Assembly (NCBI RefSeq): GCF_014654365.1
Contig: NZ_BNAY01000002.1
Coordinates: forward strand, 310,001-374,000
Direction: 5' to 3'
Length of the DNA: 64,000 nucleotides
Origin: Amycolatopsis oliviviridis
GTDB lineage: Bacteria > Actinomycetota > Actinomycetes > Mycobacteriales > Pseudonocardiaceae
In this document: piece after piece, positions 1 through 8,938 of the stretch
Layout of the letters: each line of letters begins with the position of its first letter
How positions within the stretch are numbered: the first letter of the stretch is position 1
Notes under the pieces: generated by a model
What the model saw: the letters and a program-made list of their open reading frames with translations, nothing else
What the model was told of the DNA's origin: nothing
The model's database searches: none
Program-made: the position numbers and the translations under genes

Positions 1-255
1 CTGTCGCTCATTTCGGGCTTCGTCGGGAAGCTCTACCGGGTCCACGGGCTCAAGATGGGCATCAACTACGGCCTGAACAAGGTCCGGTTCCCGCAGCCGG
101 TCAAGGTGGGCTCGAAGATCCGGGCGGGCGCCGAGCTGATCGAGGTCACCGACGTCGCCGGCGGCAAGCAGGCCGTCGTCCGGTGGACCATCGAGATCGA
201 CGGCGAGCCGAAGCCGGCGTGCGTCGCGGAAATGGTCGTCCGGCTGATCGCCTGA
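1..255 (+). CDS. MaoC-family hydratase/dehydratase, C-terminal part (5' end outside window)
   Basis: The frame is open from the first base to the TGA at 253-255 and gives about 84 residues. The segment with NYGLNKVRFPQPVKVGS, followed by a beta-rich stretch ending in EMVVRLIA, is the C-terminal half of the hot-dog fold of NodN/MaoC-type (R)-enoyl-CoA hydratases. Such enzymes hydrate enoyl-CoA esters in the cytoplasm. The catalytic Asp/His part would lie upstream and is not visible. Its position before an acyl-CoA dehydrogenase operon fits acyl-CoA catabolism. An ATG at base 55 is internal and not the real start, because conserved family sequence precedes it. Confidence 0.8.
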   Translation: MSLISGFVGKLYRVHGLKMGINYGLNKVRFPQPVKVGSKIRAGAELIEVTDVAGGKQAVVRWTIEIDGEPKPACVAEMVVRLIA

Positions 256-298
256 CCGGGTGACCTCCGGCACCTCGCCGGACCACCCCTACCCGACA

Positions 299-314
299 TA
301 CCGACTGGTCGGTA
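299..314. promoter_or_regulatory. Perfect 7-bp inverted repeat, probable TetR operator
   Basis: TACCGAC-TG-GTCGGTA is a perfect palindrome apart from its 2-bp centre, 33 bp before the start of the phosphotransferase gene. A related sequence (12 of 16 bases shared) lies before the tetR gene at 6012-6027. TetR proteins usually bind short palindromes like this and often control their own gene plus a neighbouring operon. That this TetR binds here is inference. Confidence 0.6.
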
Positions 315-346
315 CTGTAACCGGAAAGCGAGACGCTGGAGGCACC

Positions 347-1372
347 ATGAACCAGACCGACCTGCCGGGCCTCGACCTGGCCAGGCTCAAGGCCCACCTG
401 GAAGAGCACCGGCCGGGTCTCGTCCAGGGCGACCTGAGCGGCGAGGTCGTGGAAGGGGGCCGGTCCAACCTCACCTACGTCGTGGGTGACGGCCGGTCCC
501 GCTGGGTGGTCCGCCGCCCGCCGCTGGGCCACGTCCTGCCGACCGCGCACGACATGGGCCGCGAGTTCCGGGTGATCTCCGGTCTGCACGGCACGGCCGT
601 CCCGGTGCCGGAAACGGTGCTGCTGTGCGAGGACACCGACGTCATCGGTTCGCGGTTCTACGTGATGGAGTTCGTGGAGGGCACTCCTTTCCGTTCGGAC
701 ACCGAACTGGCCGCGCTGGGCCCCGCCCGGACGAAGGCGATCGCGGACGAGCTGGTCGACACGCTCGTCGCGCTGCACGCCGTCGATCCGGAGTCGGTGG
801 GGCTCGGCGACTTCGGCCGTCCGGAGGGCTTCCTCGAACGCCAGCTGCGGCGCTGGAAGAAGCAGCTCGACGGCAACCGCAGCCGCGATCTGCCCGGCGT
901 CGACGAACTGCACGACCGGCTCGCGTCGTCGGTGCCGGAATCGGGCAGGCCGTCGATCGTCCACGGCGATTACCGGCTCGACAACGTGCTGGTGAACGCG
1001 GACGACCGGATCACCGCGGTGCTGGACTGGGAGATGTCCACCCTCGGCGACCCGCTGACCGACCTCGCGCTGCTGGTGGCCTACGCCGAACGCGACAAGG
1101 TCTCCCTGCAGTTCGTGTCCAACGCCAGTTCGGCGCCGGGCTACCCGCGCAACGACGAGGTCATCGCGCGGTACGCCGAGCGTTCCGGCCGCGACGTCTC
1201 CCGGCTCAACTGGTACGTGAGCTTCGCCTTCTTCAAACTCGCGGTGATCCTGGAAGGCATCCACCTCCGCTACAGCAAGGGGCAGACCGTCGGTGCCGGG
1301 TTCGACGGCATCGGCTCGGGCGTCGTCCCGTTGATCGCGCACGGCAACGAGACTCTCAAGGAAGAGGGATAG
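347..1372 (+). CDS. Phosphotransferase (APH) family protein, ACAD10/11-N-terminal-like
   Basis: 341 aa. The protein kinase-like fold of the aminoglycoside/choline phosphotransferase family is recognisable from the catalytic loop [12 protein letters not shown] (about residues 204-215) and the metal-binding segment [12 protein letters not shown] (about 224-235). Members next to acyl-CoA dehydrogenases resemble the kinase part of ACAD10/ACAD11, which phosphorylates 4-hydroxyacyl-CoA. A similar role here is inferred, not shown. The ATG at 347 is preceded by GGAGG at 338-342. A longer frame starting at 260 lacks a ribosome site and reads through the operator. The gene is followed after 2 bp by an acyl-CoA dehydrogenase gene. 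It is not evidence of antibiotic resistance. Confidence 0.85.
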   Translation: MNQTDLPGLDLARLKAHLEEHRPGLVQGDLSGEVVEGGRSNLTYVVGDGRSRWVVRRPPLGHVLPTAHDMGREFRVISGLHGTAVPVPETVLLCEDTDVIGSRFYVMEFVEGTPFRSDTELAALGPARTKAIADELVDTLVALHAVDPESVGLGDFGRPEGFLERQLRRWKKQLDGNRSRDLPGVDELHDRLASSVPESGRPSIVHGDYRLDNVLVNADDRITAVLDWEMSTLGDPLTDLALLVAYAERDKVSLQFVSNASSAPGYPRNDEVIARYAERSGRDVSRLNWYVSFAFFKLAVILEGIHLRYSKGQTVGAGFDGIGSGVVPLIAHGNETLKEEG

Positions 1373-1374
1373 AG

Positions 1375-2595
1375 ATGGACTTCGCCTTCGACGCGAAAAC
1401 CGAGGAGCTGCGGGAAAAACTCCTCGAGTTCATGGATTCGCACGTCTACCCGGCCGAGGCCGTCTTCGAGGCCCAGCTGGCCGAGCGTGACAGCGAATGG
1501 TCGCAGCCGCCGATCGTCGAGGAGCTGAAGGCCGAGGCCCGCAAGCGCGGGCTGTGGAACTTCTTTCTCCCCGGCGACCACGGCGCGGGCCTGACGAACC
1601 TGCAGTACGCGCCGCTGGCCGAGATCACCGGCCGCAGCCTGCGGCTCGCGCCGACCGCGCTGAACTGCGCGGCGCCGGACACCGGGAACATGGAAGTCCT
1701 CACCATGTTCGGCACGGACCAGCAGAAGAAGCAGTGGCTCCAGCCGTTGCTGGACGGCGAGATCCGGTCCGCGTTCGCGATGACCGAACCCGACGTCGCC
1801 TCCTCCGACGCGCGCAACATCGCCACCAGCATCCGCCGGGACGGCGACGAGTACGTCGTCGACGGCCGCAAGTGGTACATCTCCGGCGCGATGAACCCGA
1901 ACTGCAAGATCTTCATCGTGATGGGCAAGACCGATCCGGACGCACCCGCACACAAGCAGCAGAGCATGATCCTGGTCCCCCGCGACACCCCCGGCATGAC
2001 CGTGAAACGCGGCATGCACGTGTTCGGCTACACCGACGGCGACCACGGCGGGCACGCCGAGGTGCTCTTCGAGGACGTCCGCGTGCCGGCGGAGAACCTC
2101 ATCGCCGGCGAGGGCGACGGGTTCGCCATCGCGCAGGCCCGTCTCGGACCGGGCCGGATCCACCACTGCATGCGCGCCATCGGCATGGCCGAACGCGCGC
2201 TGGAGCTGATGTGCCGCCGGGCGCTTTCGCGCGAGACCTTCGGCAAGCCGATCGCCGAACAGGGCGTGGTGCAGGACTGGATCGCCGAGGCGCGGGTCAA
2301 GATCGAGCAGCAGCGGCTGCTGGTGCTCAAGACCGCGTGGCTGATGGACACCGTCGGCAACCAGGGCGCGCACACCGAGATCCAGGCGATCAAGATCTCC
2401 ACGCCGATCACCGTCGAATGGATCCTCGACAAGGCCGTGCAGCTGTTCGGCGCCGGTGGCGTCAGCCAGGACTTCCCGGTCGCCGAGATGTGGGCACAGG
2501 TACGGACACTGCGCCTGGCCGACGGCCCGGACGAGGTGCACAAGCGCTCGCTGGCGCACCGTGAACTGAAGAAATACTGCGGGGAGAAGAAGTGA
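1375..2595 (+). CDS. Acyl-CoA dehydrogenase (ACAD11-like)
   Basis: 406 aa, normal length for the FAD-dependent acyl-CoA dehydrogenases that form a 2,3-double bond in acyl-CoA. Family signatures seen are [15 protein letters not shown] (about residue 135), a KWYISGA stretch, and a C-terminal segment [17 protein letters not shown] with [13 protein letters not shown]. The last pattern is typical of the ACAD10/11 branch, which fits the phosphotransferase just upstream. The ATG lies 2 bp after the upstream stop, and the 3' end overlaps the next gene by 4 bp (GTGA), so translation is probably coupled. Substrate chain length cannot be told from the sequence. Confidence 0.9.
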   Translation: MDFAFDAKTEELREKLLEFMDSHVYPAEAVFEAQLAERDSEWSQPPIVEELKAEARKRGLWNFFLPGDHGAGLTNLQYAPLAEITGRSLRLAPTALNCAAPDTGNMEVLTMFGTDQQKKQWLQPLLDGEIRSAFAMTEPDVASSDARNIATSIRRDGDEYVVDGRKWYISGAMNPNCKIFIVMGKTDPDAPAHKQQSMILVPRDTPGMTVKRGMHVFGYTDGDHGGHAEVLFEDVRVPAENLIAGEGDGFAIAQARLGPGRIHHCMRAIGMAERALELMCRRALSRETFGKPIAEQGVVQDWIAEARVKIEQQRLLVLKTAWLMDTVGNQGAHTEIQAIKISTPITVEWILDKAVQLFGAGGVSQDFPVAEMWAQVRTLRLADGPDEVHKRSLAHRELKKYCGEKK

Positions 2596-3773
2596 CCACT
2601 GTGGACGATCTCAAGCGGCGGGTGGCCGATCTGCTGGCCGCGTACCCGCCGGAAAGCGCACCGCGCCAGGACTTCCTCGACGCGCGGTTCGACGCCGGGC
2701 TGGCGTGGATCCACTTCCCCGAGGGCCTGGGCGGGCTGGGCGCGCCGCGTTCACTCCAGTCCGTCGTGGACAAGGAGCTCGCGGCGGCGGGCGCGCCGGA
2801 CAACGACAAACGGCGGATCGGGATAGGCCTCGGCATGGCCGCGCCGACCATCCTCGCCTTCGGCACGCCCGAACAGCATCAGCGCTTCCTGCGTCCATTG
2901 TGGACCGAGCGGGAGGTGTGGTGCCAGCTGTTCAGCGAGCCGGGCGCCGGATCCGACCTCGCCGCGCTGGGCACCCGCGCGGTACGCGACGGCGACGACT
3001 GGGTGGTCACCGGCCAGAAGGTCTGGACGTCGGGCGCGCACAAGTCGCAGTGGGCCATCCTGGTCACCCGCACCGATCCCGACGTGCCGAAACACCGTGG
3101 CATGACGTACTTCCTGTGCGACATGACCGCGCCGGGCGTGGAGGTCCGGCCGCTGCGCCAGATCACCGGCGAGGCCGAGTTCAACGAGGTCTTCCTCAGC
3201 GAGGTCCGCATTCCCGACGCGCACCGCCTCGGCGCGGTCGGCGAGGGCTGGAAGGTCGCGCAGACCACGCTGATGAACGAACGGGTCGCGATCGGCGGGA
3301 CCGAGTTCCCGCGCGACGGCGGGATGGTCGGCGTCGTCACGGAGACCTGGCGGGAGCGGCCGGAACTGCGGACCTCCGAACTGCACGACAGGCTGCTGAA
3401 ACTGTGGGTGGAGGGCGAAAGCCTGCGCCTGGTGAGTTCGCGGCTGCGGCAGCAACTCGCCGCCGGTGCGCCGGGACCCGAGGGATCCGCGGTCAAGGTC
3501 GCGTTCTCGGAGCTGAACCAGGCCGCGTCCGGGCTGGAGATCGAACTGCTCGGTGACGAAGGCCTGCGCTACGACGACTGGACGATGCGGCGTCCCGACG
3601 GCGTCAACTTCCTCGGCCGCGAGGCCGGGTACCGCTATCTGCGCGCGAAGGGGAACTCGATCGAGGGCGGCACCTCGGAGGTCCTGCGCAACATCATCGC
3701 CGAACGCGTGCTGGGGCTGCCGTCCGAGCCGCGGATCGACAAGGACGTCGCCTGGAAGGACCTGCCCCGATGA
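2592..3773 (+). CDS. Acyl-CoA dehydrogenase, catalytic-glutamate type
   Basis: 393 aa. FAD/acyl-CoA dehydrogenase signatures are [12 protein letters not shown] (about residue 113), KVWTSGAH, and the C-terminal catalytic region [15 protein letters not shown], which contains the usual catalytic Glu. The GTG start at 2592 overlaps the previous stop. This gene pairs with the next one, a shorter dehydrogenase read in 4-bp overlap. In actinobacterial steroid and acyl-CoA catabolism, adjacent FadE genes like these often encode an alpha2beta2 enzyme in which only one subunit has the catalytic base. That arrangement is inferred here. Confidence 0.9.
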   Translation: MTTVDDLKRRVADLLAAYPPESAPRQDFLDARFDAGLAWIHFPEGLGGLGAPRSLQSVVDKELAAAGAPDNDKRRIGIGLGMAAPTILAFGTPEQHQRFLRPLWTEREVWCQLFSEPGAGSDLAALGTRAVRDGDDWVVTGQKVWTSGAHKSQWAILVTRTDPDVPKHRGMTYFLCDMTAPGVEVRPLRQITGEAEFNEVFLSEVRIPDAHRLGAVGEGWKVAQTTLMNERVAIGGTEFPRDGGMVGVVTETWRERPELRTSELHDRLLKLWVEGESLRLVSSRLRQQLAAGAPGPEGSAVKVAFSELNQAASGLEIELLGDEGLRYDDWTMRRPDGVNFLGREAGYRYLRAKGNSIEGGTSEVLRNIIAERVLGLPSEPRIDKDVAWKDLPR

Positions 3774-4885
3774 GCGACCTGTTGTACTCCGAGGTCGAAG
3801 AGGACCTCCGGGCCAGCGTCCGCGATCTGTTCTCCGACCGCGTGGAACCCGCGTCCCTGATCTCCAGGACCGAGACGGCGGAGCCGTACGACCTGGCGTT
3901 GTGGCGCACGCTCGCCGCCGATCTCGGCACGGCCGGTCTCGCCGTCCCGGAGGCGTTGGGCGGGCATGGCGCGTCGGCGCGTGAAGTGGCCGTCGTGCTG
4001 GAGGAACTCGGGCGCAGCGTCGCCCCCGTCCCCTATCTCGGTAGCGCCGTCCTGGCGACGTCGGCCTTGCTGGCGACCGACACTTCGCAGCCGGAAGTGG
4101 CGGAAAGGCTCGGGAAACTGGCCGCGGGTGCGCTCGTCGGCGCGCTGGCCGTGCCGCTCTCGACCGCGCCGGGCGCCGAGTTCCCCTCGACGGTCACCGC
4201 GACCGCCGACGGCACGCTCAGCGGTCAGGTCCGCAGCGTGGTCGACGCTTCCGTGGCCGAGCTGATCGTCGTCCCGGCGGTGGGACCCGACGGTCCCGGT
4301 CTCTACACGGTCGACGCGGCTTCGGCGGGCGTCACGGTCACCGAAGCGGTTTCCCTGGACCTGACCCGGCGCATCGCCGACGTCACTTTGGAGAACGTGG
4401 CCGCGAAGCGCGTCGCCGGCTCCTCGACGGCGGCGTCCGCGCTGGACACGGCACTGGTGACGGCGGCGGGGCTGCTCGCTTCGGAACAGCTCGGGATCGC
4501 CGAATGGGCGCTGAACGAAACGGTGCGCTATCTGAAGGAGCGCTACCAGTTCGGCCGTCAGGTCGGCTCCTTCCAGTCGCTGAAGCACCGGCTGGCGAAT
4601 CTGTACACGGATCTGGTCAACGCCAGGGCGACCGCACGCTACGCCGCCGACTGCCTGGCCTCCGGTGACGACATCGCGATCGCCGTCGCGGTGGCGCAGG
4701 CCCGGAACTCCCCCATCGCCGTCCACGCCGCCGAAGAGGCGGTCCAGCTGCACGGCGGGATCGGCATGACCTGGGAGCACCCCGCGCATCTGTACCTGAA
4801 GCGGGCGAAGAGCGACGAGATCGCATTGGGCACTCCTGGACGGCATCGCGCGGCCCTCGCGCCGCTGATCGACCTGCCCGCCTGA
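3770..4885 (+). CDS. Acyl-CoA dehydrogenase, shorter partner subunit
   Basis: 371 aa. The domain order is that of the acyl-CoA dehydrogenase family but the conserved SEP motif region is weak. The C-terminal part is recognisable: RYQFGRQVGSFQSLKH (about residues 257-272), then EEAVQLHGGIGMTWEHPAHLYLKR. The position that carries the catalytic Glu in the upstream protein is not obvious here, as expected for the non-catalytic half of a heteromeric FadE pair. The ATG overlaps the upstream TGA by 4 bp. It is the last gene of the operon and is followed after 5 bp by a long hairpin. Confidence 0.88.
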   Translation: MSDLLYSEVEEDLRASVRDLFSDRVEPASLISRTETAEPYDLALWRTLAADLGTAGLAVPEALGGHGASAREVAVVLEELGRSVAPVPYLGSAVLATSALLATDTSQPEVAERLGKLAAGALVGALAVPLSTAPGAEFPSTVTATADGTLSGQVRSVVDASVAELIVVPAVGPDGPGLYTVDAASAGVTVTEAVSLDLTRRIADVTLENVAAKRVAGSSTAASALDTALVTAAGLLASEQLGIAEWALNETVRYLKERYQFGRQVGSFQSLKHRLANLYTDLVNARATARYAADCLASGDDIAIAVAVAQARNSPIAVHAAEEAVQLHGGIGMTWEHPAHLYLKRAKSDEIALGTPGRHRAALAPLIDLPA

Positions 4886-4890
4886 TCCGC

Positions 4891-4929
4891 CCGGCGGGGT
4901 CCGGCCCGGAAAGTGTCGGACCCCGCCGG
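4891..4929 (+). terminator. Intrinsic-type hairpin after the acyl-CoA dehydrogenase operon
   Basis: The 13-base arm CCGGCGGGGTCCG (4891-4903) is perfectly complementary to 4917-4929, with a 13-nt loop. No long T run follows, which is common for actinobacterial terminators. It begins 5 bp past the stop of the third dehydrogenase gene. Confidence 0.8.
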
Positions 4930-4933
4930 TATA

Positions 4934-4959
4934 CCTGTTCGAACATCTGATCGAACAGG
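4934..4959. promoter_or_regulatory. Inverted repeat with SOS-box-like core before the small ORF
   Basis: CCTGTTCGA (4934-4942) and TCGAACAGG (4951-4959) form a 9-bp inverted repeat just before the start at 4968. The inner part TCGAAC-ATCT-GATCGA (4939-4954) differs at one base from the actinobacterial LexA consensus TCGAAC-N4-GTTCGA. Whether LexA, another repressor or only RNA folding is involved cannot be decided from sequence. Confidence 0.4.
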
Positions 4960-4967
4960 GAGTACTC

Positions 4968-5360
4968 ATGAAACTGCTCGTGGCCACCTCGAAGACCCAG
5001 GGTGCGCGGGAGAACGATTTCACCCACTGCATCGAGGGCGAGCTGCTCTGGATCGCCCCGTGCTGCGACGACGGCGAGGAATCACCCGATTCCGAATGCG
5101 GGTGCAGCCGGTCGTTCGCCGGGCTGAACTCGCACCACGGGACGACGACGGCCCTCGTCGCGGAACTGCCCGGCTTCACCTTCTCCGATTACACCGAAGC
5201 GTTGCGGTCGAGCCTGGCCACCCAGGGCTGGCCTGCCGAGGCCGCGGATGAAGTGGCGCAAGGGCTACTCGCCTTCGCCGCCGGCTGGGAGGTGGGAACG
5301 GTGCTCGAACGCCGCAGCGAATGGTTCGCGGAACGGCTCGTGCCCACGCCACCGGGCTGA
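4968..5360 (+). CDS. Small conserved hypothetical protein with CxC-rich N-terminal half
   Basis: 130 aa, no signal peptide and no membrane segment. It begins MKLLVATSKTQGARENDF. A cysteine cluster CCDDG...ECGCSRSF (about residues 25-45) could bind a metal. The rest is helical and acidic. I know similar small actinobacterial proteins starting with a KLLVAT...TQG pattern, but no function for them. It stands alone behind a terminator with its own inverted repeat, and it converges on tetR with only 3 bp between the stops. Confidence 0.7.
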   Translation: MKLLVATSKTQGARENDFTHCIEGELLWIAPCCDDGEESPDSECGCSRSFAGLNSHHGTTTALVAELPGFTFSDYTEALRSSLATQGWPAEAADEVAQGLLAFAAGWEVGTVLERRSEWFAERLVPTPPG

Positions 5361-5363
5361 ACG

Positions 5364-5981
5364 CTATTCGGGTCGCAGCGAGGCCAGCAGGAGATCGGCG
5401 AAGTGGTCGCCGATCTGCCGGGCCGAGAGCGCGCCACCACGCCGGTACCAGGAACCGAGATGGTGCACCGAGCCGAAGAAGAAGTCGACGATCACGTCGG
5501 CCGGTTTGTCCGCGCGGAATTCGCCGGACTCCTGGCCTTCTTCGATCAGCGTGCGGAATCGCTCGTGGTACTTGCGGCGTTCCGCGCGGACGGCCTTCTG
5601 CTTCTCCACGCTGAGCTGATGCATGGACTGCATGAAGATCGTGTTGTCGTCGAGGTTGTCGATCGTGCTGACGACGACGTCGGAGCCTGCGGACCGCAGC
5701 CGTTCCCGCAGCGGCGCCTCACTCGAGGCCACCTTTTCCAGTTGCTCGGTCTGCGCACGCAGCACCCGGGCGTAGATCTCGTAAAGGAGGTCGTCCTTGG
5801 AGCCGAAGTAGTGGTACATCGCGCCCTTGGTGACCCCGGCCGCCTCGACGATCTCCTGCACGGAGGTGCGGTCGAAACCCTTCTTGGCGAAGAGCTTCGT
5901 GGCGTGCGACAGCAGACGGCGCGGGACGGCGGCCTGGTCTTCGCCGCTCGCCTCGGCCTTCCGGGTGGTCGCTCGTGTCAT
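5364..5981 (-). CDS. TetR-family transcriptional regulator
   Basis: 205 aa. The N-terminal DNA-binding domain (about residues 18-64) has the typical TetR pattern: LLSHATKLFAKKGFDRTSVQEI, then AAGVTKGAMYHYFGSKDDLL as the helix-turn-helix. The C-terminal ligand domain contains conserved FFFGSVHHLGSWYR. I chose the ATG at 5981 because AAGGAG lies just before it; an upstream in-frame start at 6065 reads through the probable operator. Related palindromes before its own gene and before the dehydrogenase operon suggest it represses both and responds to an acyl-CoA. The ligand is inferred from the neighbours only. Confidence 0.9.
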   Translation of the reverse strand: MTRATTRKAEASGEDQAAVPRRLLSHATKLFAKKGFDRTSVQEIVEAAGVTKGAMYHYFGSKDDLLYEIYARVLRAQTEQLEKVASSEAPLRERLRSAGSDVVVSTIDNLDDNTIFMQSMHQLSVEKQKAVRAERRKYHERFRTLIEEGQESGEFRADKPADVIVDFFFGSVHHLGSWYRRGGALSARQIGDHFADLLLASLRPE

Positions 5982-6011
5982 GGCCGGCTCCTTCTCGTGC
6001 GGAGTCTCAGC

Positions 6012-6027
6012 ATACCGGCCGGTTTGT
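6012..6027. promoter_or_regulatory. Second operator-like site, in front of tetR
   Basis: ATACCGGCCGGTTTGT shares 12 of 16 positions with the site at 298-313 (ATACCGACTGGTCGGT) and contains the perfect palindrome ACCGGCCGGT. It lies about 31-46 bp upstream of the tetR start, in the divergent region between tetR and the LuxR regulator. Autoregulation is inferred. The rest of the 173-bp region (5982-6154) also holds a direct repeat CACCGGT-CACCGGT at 6063-6076, but no promoter I can call with confidence. Confidence 0.5.
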
Positions 6028-6154
6028 CGACGGCCGGAGAACCGCCGGTACCCGGGAGGAATCACCGGTCACCGGTCGACTGAGACGCCCACCACGGCAT
6101 GGTTCATACGGTTGGGTGACGGCCAGCCGGGCCCCGTCCTGGTGAACTGGGCGC

Positions 6155-8938
6155 ATGAGCACCAGGCACCCGGGCGCCGGGACGGGACTGCGAGCCGATG
6201 TCCGTACCGAGGAGGTCAGGGCCCTGCGGGACGACGTGGTGCTCGCCGCGACCTCGTTGACAGTGCTCGCGGGCGAACCCGGCTGCGGCCGGGGCACGGT
6301 GCTCGACAGGCTCGCCGAGGAACTCACCCCGTCGGCCAAGGTGCTGGTGCTACGGCTGGCCGAACTCGACCGGACACTCCCGTACGGCGCGATCTTCCGG
6401 CTTCTCGTCCTCCTCGGCGCGGACCGGGCCGAGGAGGAGCCCGCGCGGCGATCCGTGCTGGCCATGCTCGCCAGGGCGGGCGAGACCACGCCGACCCCGG
6501 AAACCGTCGCGAAGATCGCGACGGCCGTGTTCGCCCTCCTGCGGACGCAGACCCCGCTGGTGGTGCTGGTCGACGACGCGCAGTGGCTCGACGAGCACAC
6601 CGCCCGGCTGGTGAGCCCGCTCCTGCACCGGTGTTCGGCGGAGACGCCGATCAGCGTGGTCGCGACGGTGCGGATCGGCGCCGGGGACGACCTGTCCGGA
6701 AGTCCCGCGCTGCTCGGGGCCTTCGCACGGCTGCGGGCGGGCGGCCGCGCGAAGCTGCGGTTTCTCCGGCCGCTTTCGCGGGCCCAGTCGCGGTCCCTGC
6801 TGACCGGGCTGGTCTCGGCCATGCCGAACGACGGCCTGGTGACCGAACTGCACGCCGCGGCCCGGGGCAACCCGGCCGCGCTGACCGCGCTCGTGCACGG
6901 TTACCGGTCCGCCGGGGCCCTGCGGATCGTCGACCGCACCGCCTACCGAGTCGAACGGGTCGACCAGCCGGTGGCCACCGAGGACCATCCGCTCCTGCGG
7001 GCGGTGACCGAGGCGGGTGGCGGGGTGCGGGAGGTCGCCGAGACGATGGCGGCCCTCGGGCCGCTCGGCGCCTCGGCCGCCGGGCTGGCCGCGACCGCGC
7101 TCGGGTGGCGGGAGGCCGACCTCCGCGCGGTGCTGGACAAGCTCGTCACCGAACGGGTCCTGGTGCGTGACCGGGACGGCGGGCACCGGTTCCGGGTCCC
7201 CGCCGTCCGGGACGCGCTGCTGACCGGGATCGGCCCGTACGCCACGCGCAGCCTGGCCGCCCAGGCGGTCCACGCCGTGTGGTCGGGGTCCGCGTCCGTC
7301 TCCGATCCCGATCTGGTGCTCGACTGGATCACCCAGGCCGGATCGCTCGTCGACACGCGCCGCGCGTCGGCCGAACTCCTCGAGAACGGCAAGCGGGTCC
7401 TGTTCACCGACGGGGCCAAGGCGGAACGCTGGCTCCACGCGACGCTGTCCTGGGTGACCGAACCGCCCGAGCGGACGGTCGTGCTGATGTTGCTGAGCTC
7501 GGCCAAGGCGCTGCACTACCGGGCGGCCGAGGCCGGGGACTGCGCGCGGCAGGTGCTCTGCAAGCATCTCGGCCATCTGGACCCGGCTCAAGCGCAGGAA
7601 CTGTCGACCGTGTTCATCTCCGGGCTCGCCGCCCGCCGCGATCTCGGTGAGCTCGCCGAGATCGCGGCGGGCGCGTCACCGGTGCTGCCGGACGACCCCG
7701 CCCTGATGGTGATCAACCGGGCGTACGCCCTGCTGCTGAGCCATCGCTGGATCGAGACGCGCGACCTGCTCGAACGGGAACGCGCGGTGTGGACCGCCAG
7801 CAACCACATCACCGCCGACTTCGGCACGATGTTCCTCGCGGCCTGCGGTGTCGTGCTCGGCGACACGTCCCAGCTGCACACCCTCGTGGCACATCCGGAG
7901 CTGTGGCGGGCGGCGCATCTGCCGCAGTACGAGGTCGAACAGCGCCGGTTCGAAGTGGAAATGCTGTTGCAGCTGGGAGAACTCCGGCAGGTGCGACAGC
8001 GGATCGCCGCGTCCGGACTGGTCGTCGGCGAGTTGCCCGTGGCGAACCGGTTCGCGCTGAACTACCTGGGCGGGGACTGGCCGGAGGCGATGGAGCTGGC
8101 CCGCCGGACGATGCTGGGCGGTACCGATCCGGCGCGGCCACTGCATTTCCTGCTGACGCAATGCGCGATCCGGATCCTCGGCGCGCAAGGCTGGCTTTCC
8201 CGGGCCAGGGCGCTCGCCGCCGACAGCCGCCCGTCCGGGATGCGGCACACGATCGACCACGCCGAGTTCACCGTGCTCAGCAAGCTCGGCGACACCGAAG
8301 GCGCCGACGCCTTGCTGTACTCGGCCGCGCGCAGCGCCGACGCGGGCGGCTACGTCCTGGGCACCGAGGACCTCTGGGCCGATCTGGCGCGTTCGGCGCT
8401 GGCGCGGAACAAGCAGCGCGAAGGGGAGCATTGGGTCCGGCGCGCGGCGCGCACGGCCACCCAGCTCGACACCGCCCGCGCGCACCAGAACCACCACCTG
8501 GCCCGGGCGGTGGTGTACCGCGAGCCCGCCGCGGCCCGGCGCGCGGCGGCCATCGCCCGCGAACGCCGCGACGTCCCCTACGAGTCGGCGATGACGCTCC
8601 TGCAGGCGGGCCTCGCCGGGCACCGGCCGGAACAGTCGTGGACCGAGGCGTACGAACTGTTCGGCGGGGTGGGCGCCTGGTTCTGGCGCGGCCGGGTGCG
8701 GAAGCTGTTGCGCGACAACGGCTTCGCCGGTCCCGGCCGGACGGAGACGACCGCCGAGAACGAACGGCTGCTGGCGATCCTCGTCGCCGAGGGACTCACC
8801 AACCGGCAACTGGCCGTCGTCCTCGAAACCAGCGAGAAGAGCGTCGAAGGCAGGCTGAGCAGGTTGTTCTCCCGGACCGGGTACGCGTCCCGCGTGGAGC
8901 TCGCGGCGGGGATCCTGACCGGCGAATACCGCACCTGA
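6155..8938 (+). CDS. LuxR-family transcriptional regulator with AAA ATPase domain (LAL type)
   Basis: 927 aa, typical for large ATP-binding LuxR regulators that act as pathway-specific activators in actinomycete polyketide clusters. The N-terminal ATPase has a Walker A-like AGEPGCGRGT (about residues 39-48), with Arg where the family has Lys, and a Walker B VLVDDAQWLD (about 136-147). A long helical TPR-like middle follows. The C-terminal helix-turn-helix (about 870-925) contains EGLTNRQLAVVLETSEKSVEGRL. The ATG at 6155 lacks a strong ribosome site. Position beside a SARP gene and ahead of the PKS operon suggests joint control of the cluster, which is inference. Confidence 0.9.
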   Translation: MSTRHPGAGTGLRADVRTEEVRALRDDVVLAATSLTVLAGEPGCGRGTVLDRLAEELTPSAKVLVLRLAELDRTLPYGAIFRLLVLLGADRAEEEPARRSVLAMLARAGETTPTPETVAKIATAVFALLRTQTPLVVLVDDAQWLDEHTARLVSPLLHRCSAETPISVVATVRIGAGDDLSGSPALLGAFARLRAGGRAKLRFLRPLSRAQSRSLLTGLVSAMPNDGLVTELHAAARGNPAALTALVHGYRSAGALRIVDRTAYRVERVDQPVATEDHPLLRAVTEAGGGVREVAETMAALGPLGASAAGLAATALGWREADLRAVLDKLVTERVLVRDRDGGHRFRVPAVRDALLTGIGPYATRSLAAQAVHAVWSGSASVSDPDLVLDWITQAGSLVDTRRASAELLENGKRVLFTDGAKAERWLHATLSWVTEPPERTVVLMLLSSAKALHYRAAEAGDCARQVLCKHLGHLDPAQAQELSTVFISGLAARRDLGELAEIAAGASPVLPDDPALMVINRAYALLLSHRWIETRDLLERERAVWTASNHITADFGTMFLAACGVVLGDTSQLHTLVAHPELWRAAHLPQYEVEQRRFEVEMLLQLGELRQVRQRIAASGLVVGELPVANRFALNYLGGDWPEAMELARRTMLGGTDPARPLHFLLTQCAIRILGAQGWLSRARALAADSRPSGMRHTIDHAEFTVLSKLGDTEGADALLYSAARSADAGGYVLGTEDLWADLARSALARNKQREGEHWVRRAARTATQLDTARAHQNHHLARAVVYREPAAARRAAAIARERRDVPYESAMTLLQAGLAGHRPEQSWTEAYELFGGVGAWFWRGRVRKLLRDNGFAGPGRTETTAENERLLAILVAEGLTNRQLAVVLETSEKSVEGRLSRLFSRTGYASRVELAAGILTGEYRT

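Noticed and set aside
347..1372. Aminoglycoside resistance gene
   Set aside because: The APH fold is present, but the gene is coupled to acyl-CoA dehydrogenases and resembles the kinase part of ACAD10/11-type proteins, so it is more likely a metabolic kinase.
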